Part shown: in pieces, positions 60,001 through 64,000 of the stretch | How the letters are laid out: each line of letters starts with the position of its first letter | How positions within the stretch are numbered: the first letter of the stretch is position 1 | Source: Diploscapter coronatus | Lineage: Eukaryota > Nematoda > Chromadorea > Rhabditida > Rhabditidae | Direction: 5' to 3' | NCBI GenBank assembly: GCA_964036155.1 | Contig: OZ038422.1 | Coordinates: forward strand, 4,487,201-4,551,200 | DNA length: 64,000 nt | Translations under genes and position numbers: made by a program | The notes under the pieces: generated by a model | Databases searched by the model: none | The model's input: the letters and a program-made list of their open reading frames with translations, nothing else | Told to the model about the DNA's origin: nothing

Positions 60001-62062
60001 AGTTGTTCTCTGATCGAAGAACCCTTTCGTCTGACTGATAAAAATGAGTACAAGGAGGAAACAAAGCAGGAGAAAAGGGTGCTACAAGGTGGAACAAGGA
60101 GCCAATAAGTTGTCTAACAAGAGGGGATAACAGATGGTCATTAGGAGAGCCACTACGAAGCCCTGACGGAGCCTGGACTTTCATCGGACTTAGATCTTCT
60201 CTTGGGATCTCGTGGCAGGTGGTTCCTTCCAGATGCGTTAGGTGAGAAACGCCCCAAGGCACTTTGAGTCATTCTTTGGGGGTAAATCCAGATTTACATT
60301 CTCAATTTAAGTGACCACGGGTTTTTTCAGAAATTACTAAGGCTTGCCATTGCAAAAAGAGATCAACAGTTTTTCACGTAGGTTTCATTGAAGCAGTTTT
60401 TGGAGGAATTTAATTTTTCTCATTGTTTCAAGATAAAAATTGTGCACCACTGCAGGTTCTTCTAATATCTATCTATTCCTGCCCAAGATTTTTCTTTGAA
60501 ATTTTCACGAAACCATCCACACACAATAATTATATTGACAAACATGTACTAATGAAGATAATTTCTGTCACCCCTTTGTTTTATCTATCTACTCAAACAT
60601 TTATCTGAGAAGCCACGAGATGTTTGGGTTGGTGCATTCCTCTCCCCTGTTGTACACGTGCGAGCATCTCGGGTTTCCCCATATCGCCACATCAAATTTA
60701 TCAACACAACCCCCTAACTTTATTTCGTACTCAATTTCCTTCCACTTATCGATACAATTTGGGGAAAAATATTCCAACTTCCTAATCTATTCCTGGAATT
60801 CTATCAGCCAATTGGAAATTGCCACTGAATAAGATCTTCTTCCGAGCTCAATCATTCCTGTCCAAACTTTATACTCGAAACCAGGAATAGGCTATTCTGT
60901 GATTATATTTCCTTTTCAAATCTATAATTTGACAATGATGCATTTTTGCGTCATGAGGATCAAATTTTAGATGCGAAACATTTTCAAGCTCGCTCATCGA
61001 TTTTACAATTTAATTCGCAAGGCTGAATTATCAACTGGACAAAGAGTGTTCTTGAGATCGCTACGCAGAATTTGCATCACATTTGCAATTAGAAACTTGA
61101 GCGCTTGTTAATTTCGCGTTATCCATATTTCGAGCAATTCCTGCATATTTTTGCCAACAAATGAATGTCATTCATGGGTATTTTGTCTCGATGAGTTATC
61201 CTCGAGTAAAAATGTACTATTTTTATCCCCTGAACCTGCACTAACTTACACGAATAATTTATCTGCAAACGTGTTTATTTAGTGAGACATGAATATTTAT
61301 GAATGACATTAATTACCGATTAGAAAGCACGAACCTCATCCCGATTAGGTTAATTTTCCGTCTACGGAACATTTTTATGCAAATAGTTGGCCATTTTCTG
61401 CGTTGGTTGTGCATTTGCAGGAATTTTTTTCCTAATAATGATAAGCTTATGGGTGCTCCTTGATATCATTTTAGCTAGAGTAAATAATTTGGGATTCTGC
61501 GCATTTTTGGTCTCTCACCAATAACAACTTATAAGTTTTCCTTGAAATTTATAAGATCACCTAAATAGTCGGAGAGACTAATTTTATTCATGAAAATGTT
61601 CAATTCTAGCACTTTTGACCCCCGATTATTAGGATTCTAGTGTATAAAATATGTCGATCATTTATCATTGCCTTCGATAATTATCAGTTTGGGAATTACC
61701 CGGAAGCGAACTTCAACTCTCCTTGATTTCCCTCCTGTTCCCTTCTGAATTTTCAGCTCTTTCATCGTCTTTTTCTCGTTTCATTTATCATTTGCCCTCA
61801 AATCCACTAACTATCCCATTGTTCGTTATTCGGTTCGAGTTGTAGCGGCTCGTGATTTCAACGTCAACATTCTTCAAACATTTCCTGGCATTCCATTCAA
61901 ACATTCGAAACTCCAATCTTTTATTCTTTCACATTTCAACTCCTAATCCGGCCAAACTTTCCTCGTTGAATTTCGATATTTCACTGAAAATTCCGTATTC
62001 GTGGGAACGCGTTCGTGCATTCCGAATCGATTCAGAAAGGTTGGCCATTCTTTGTGTTTCAG
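57003..62062. other. Intergenic region of about 5 kb
   Basis: AT-rich with a few pyrimidine-rich segments (58.5-58.7 and 61.7-62.0 kb) and a short (CG)n run near 58570. One possible coding segment at 57.2-57.75 kb is listed separately. The minus-strand frame at 59999-60262 has mixed composition but no splice signals or family motif. No RNA gene was recognised. Confidence 0.4.
57226..57746 (+). other. Possible unrecognised exons
   Basis: After a GTCTCAG acceptor at 57225, a frame rich in Leu and Arg is open for about 60 codons (TLLGEYLAYLTDIRTKNKRR). After a TTTCAG acceptor at 57610, a second open segment (ARWFSYALLMIGLPGNLD) leads to a TGA at 57746-57748. I could not find a donor that joins them in phase, and in one frame the second segment also reads DWSTW, which could be another lectin fragment. 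This may be a fragmentary gene or chance. Confidence 0.2.
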
Positions 62063-62079
62063 CTTTTTGCCCTTTTGTC

Positions 62080-63050
62080 ATGGATTTACCGGAGTTTTTC
62101 AAATCTCTCGCAGAACGGGGGTCTTGTTCCGGTAGACACAGACCATCGCTAGGTATTCAACAATTCAGCAAAGCAAAATTGAAGATTAAAAATTTAGAAA
62201 ACTTTGCATATGAGCGGGATATTTTGTAGCAAATTTTATTGAGTAATCCACATGAGTTCCATTACATATCGGCTACAAAATTTCATTTTAGAATTTTAAG
62301 ATCTTCTATAATATATAAAGAGCACAAATGCTTGAAGCAACGTATGATGTCTGACTTGTTCCATATGCTAATTTTATTGAACAGTTCTTAATGAATCATA
62401 TACGATTGGTGGATCCAAAGTGTTCTTCAATTGATACTTTCCTCCTATATGTTGCCAGCATTGGTAACAACGATGTAGACTAGATATGATATCATGCAGT
62501 TTCAAAATTTCGCTTTTTTATAGTTTTTAACAAATTTATTTCAGATAGCAGTAACTTGAATTTGGACGATGGTAATGTATCCAGTGAGGAGACAATAGGT
62601 AAAAAGGCAATTTTGAAAAGTTTTTGTATCGTATAATCTGTAATCAAAGTTGATAGGATATGATATGGAAAAATGATCTCTTCCAAATCGATTTGAATTT
62701 GTCGCGTTTTTGCATTCTGACGAAATATATTTTAAGATTAGAAAAGAGCTAAAGGCTCTCTCTTTCTTCACGCACACACACCATTTCGTTAGACTATAAC
62801 CTAGCGATTTCGCGACTAGTCCAAATGACTTTTTGTAGATTATAAATTAAGCAGCGATTTAAATTACCTTTCAAGGTTTTCGAAAGACATCATTTTCTAA
62901 AAACTGAATAACTTCGGTTTCAGATGAAGGGTTTGCTTCTCTGAGAGAGAATCTGTTGAAGCAGCGCGACGAAATCATTCTTCATCCCAATCCAACCCCT
63001 GCATCCACTCCCACTCAACAGAGAAGGGGACTCTTCAAAAAGACAAAGAG
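62080..63050 (+). CDS. 5' exons of a gene running off the window
   Basis: Unrecognised. The ATG at 62080 is 18 bases after a TGTTTCAG acceptor. Exons 62080-62152, 62545-62598 and 62924-63050 join through phase 1 introns and end in phase 2 (AG/GTGGGT), giving 84 complete codons and an incomplete one. The peptide begins MDLPEFFKSLAERGS, is polar and acidic in exon 2, and has a helical stretch (FASLRENLLKQRDEIIL) before a basic end (RRGLFKKTKR). No signal peptide or domain is seen; it looks like a cytoplasmic N-terminal region. The next exon must lie beyond the window unless the exon at 63850 is spliced in. That exon starts with its own ATG and ends in the same phase, suggesting alternative promoters. 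Confidence 0.6.
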
Positions 63051-63849
63051 GTGGGTTGAAGGAAACAGGAAATGATAGAGATTTGTAAATTTACTATGAA
63101 GAAGATATTTGACTCTTTTTGTATCCGAAATTACATGCTAAAATAGATTCTTACTCTAGCTTGAGAGTACAATTTCAATGTATTCTAAAGTCGTAATGTC
63201 CGTCGTAAATTTCCACTTTCATTTTTAGTTTGTATTTTCTGCCTCCATATTTTTATGGCCAAAAACTAAAACGACCAAATATAGAGCTGCATTCCTAAAT
63301 TAGCTAATTACATGCAAGATCACAATCATCCGCAATAAACATTGGATTATCGGAAGGAATGCGAAAAACGAAAAGCGTGAGAGAAAAGGAATAACGAAAA
63401 GGCCTAACAGAGAATGGCAGGTCGTGGGAAAGTAGCCTCATTCGTTTGACGAAATAGCGGAGAATCAGCCGGCGATAGACAAGTAAACAGCCAAAAATAG
63501 GGCTGAAACAGAAGAACAAGTATCAACACGTAAAAATAGCGCTATAAATTTAGAGGTACCGAGAAAACACGCTAAATGAAAGGCCCGAAGCTAATAAACA
63601 CGACGTTAGCTTCGGACCTGCAAGAACGGAAGGCCGAGAAATCTGACATGAGGTGGTGAAAACCACAGCGAAAAAGCAGTCACAAGATAAATAAATCAGG
63701 AGTCGAGGGGCTACAATCCATTTCCATTCATTTTCAAAGCGTCTGCCTCTTGAAAAAGCTATTTTGTTAACCTCCTCGCTGATATTGCATCCATCATTTC
63801 GTCACTATCATCATTTTGGAAGAACATTCATTCCAAATCGCCCATCAGA
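63051..63849. other. Intron or internal promoter region
   Basis: About 800 bases between the third exon and the alternative first exon. It contains a purine-skewed island at about 63.3-63.7 kb. No other coding signal was seen. Confidence 0.4.
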
Positions 63850-63893
63850 ATGACTAGCAAGAAACCTAAACATTTCATGCGACCCAGAGCGAG
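63850..63893 (+). CDS. Possible alternative first coding exon
   Basis: ATG at 63850 opens a 14-codon basic peptide (MTSKKPKHFMRPRAR) that ends at CGAG/GTATGA in phase 2, the same phase as the exon ending at 63050. No acceptor immediately precedes it, so it fits a first exon driven by its own promoter and splicing to the same downstream exon outside the window. Alternatively it belongs to a separate gene. Confidence 0.4.
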
Positions 63894-64000
63894 GTATGAA
63901 AACTTGAAATTTTATTTTAACTATAAATTTTCAAAATTCTTTTGTTCCTGAGTTATTATGAGTTTTTCATCAATGAGATTGAGTAATGATTAATACCGCA

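Overview
This window is eukaryotic nuclear DNA, most likely from a rhabditid nematode. Genes are split into many small exons separated by introns that are mostly 39-60 bases and end in TTTTCAG. Several start codons sit just behind a TTTCAG acceptor with no upstream exon needed, as expected of spliced-leader trans-splicing. The gene families are nematode-typical: an EGF-plus-ASC (EGAS) channel, an SRE-like chemoreceptor, an F-box gene and a C-type lectin. No bacterial operon, CRISPR array or intact mobile element was found. The species cannot be named from sequence alone.

Layout. 0.6-3.0 kb (-): an EMX/CEH-2-type homeobox gene with an unusual Leu at homeodomain position 49. 6.6-28.5 kb (-): one very large gene of about 30 exons for a UNC13D/BAIAP3-type (Munc13-family) vesicle-priming protein. 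Its frame closes exactly to 1261 codons, it has introns up to 6.4 kb, one GC-AG intron and a tiny upstream ORF. 28.6-36.5 kb: a gene-poor stretch marked by purine/pyrimidine-skewed islands. 36.6-38.9 kb (+): two tandem genes for small secreted proteins with a basic first exon and an acidic or polar second exon, then a 56-residue gene. 39.0-40.7 kb (-): an F-box gene and, just upstream, an unrecognised short spliced gene. 41.6-46.5 kb (+): a 30-exon EGAS DEG/ENaC channel whose selectivity motif reads G-V-Q instead of G-x-S. 46.7-47.2 kb: an intron-bearing tRNA-like gene and an LTR-like promoter/poly(A) module. 48.1-51.3 kb (-): a seven-helix chemoreceptor of the SRE type. 54.3-55.9 kb (-): a secreted C-type-lectin protein with a Thr repeat and a Cys-rich tail. 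A decayed lectin copy lies just upstream. 62.1-64.0 kb (+): the 5' end of a gene that leaves the window, apparently with two alternative first coding exons.

Exon models were made by hand. In every multi-exon gene listed, intron phase and total length were checked to stay in frame; this is the main support besides family motifs. Neighbouring genes show no shared pathway. The Munc13-like, DEG/ENaC, chemoreceptor and EMX genes are all of kinds used in neurons or secretory cells, but nothing in the sequence shows they are co-regulated.
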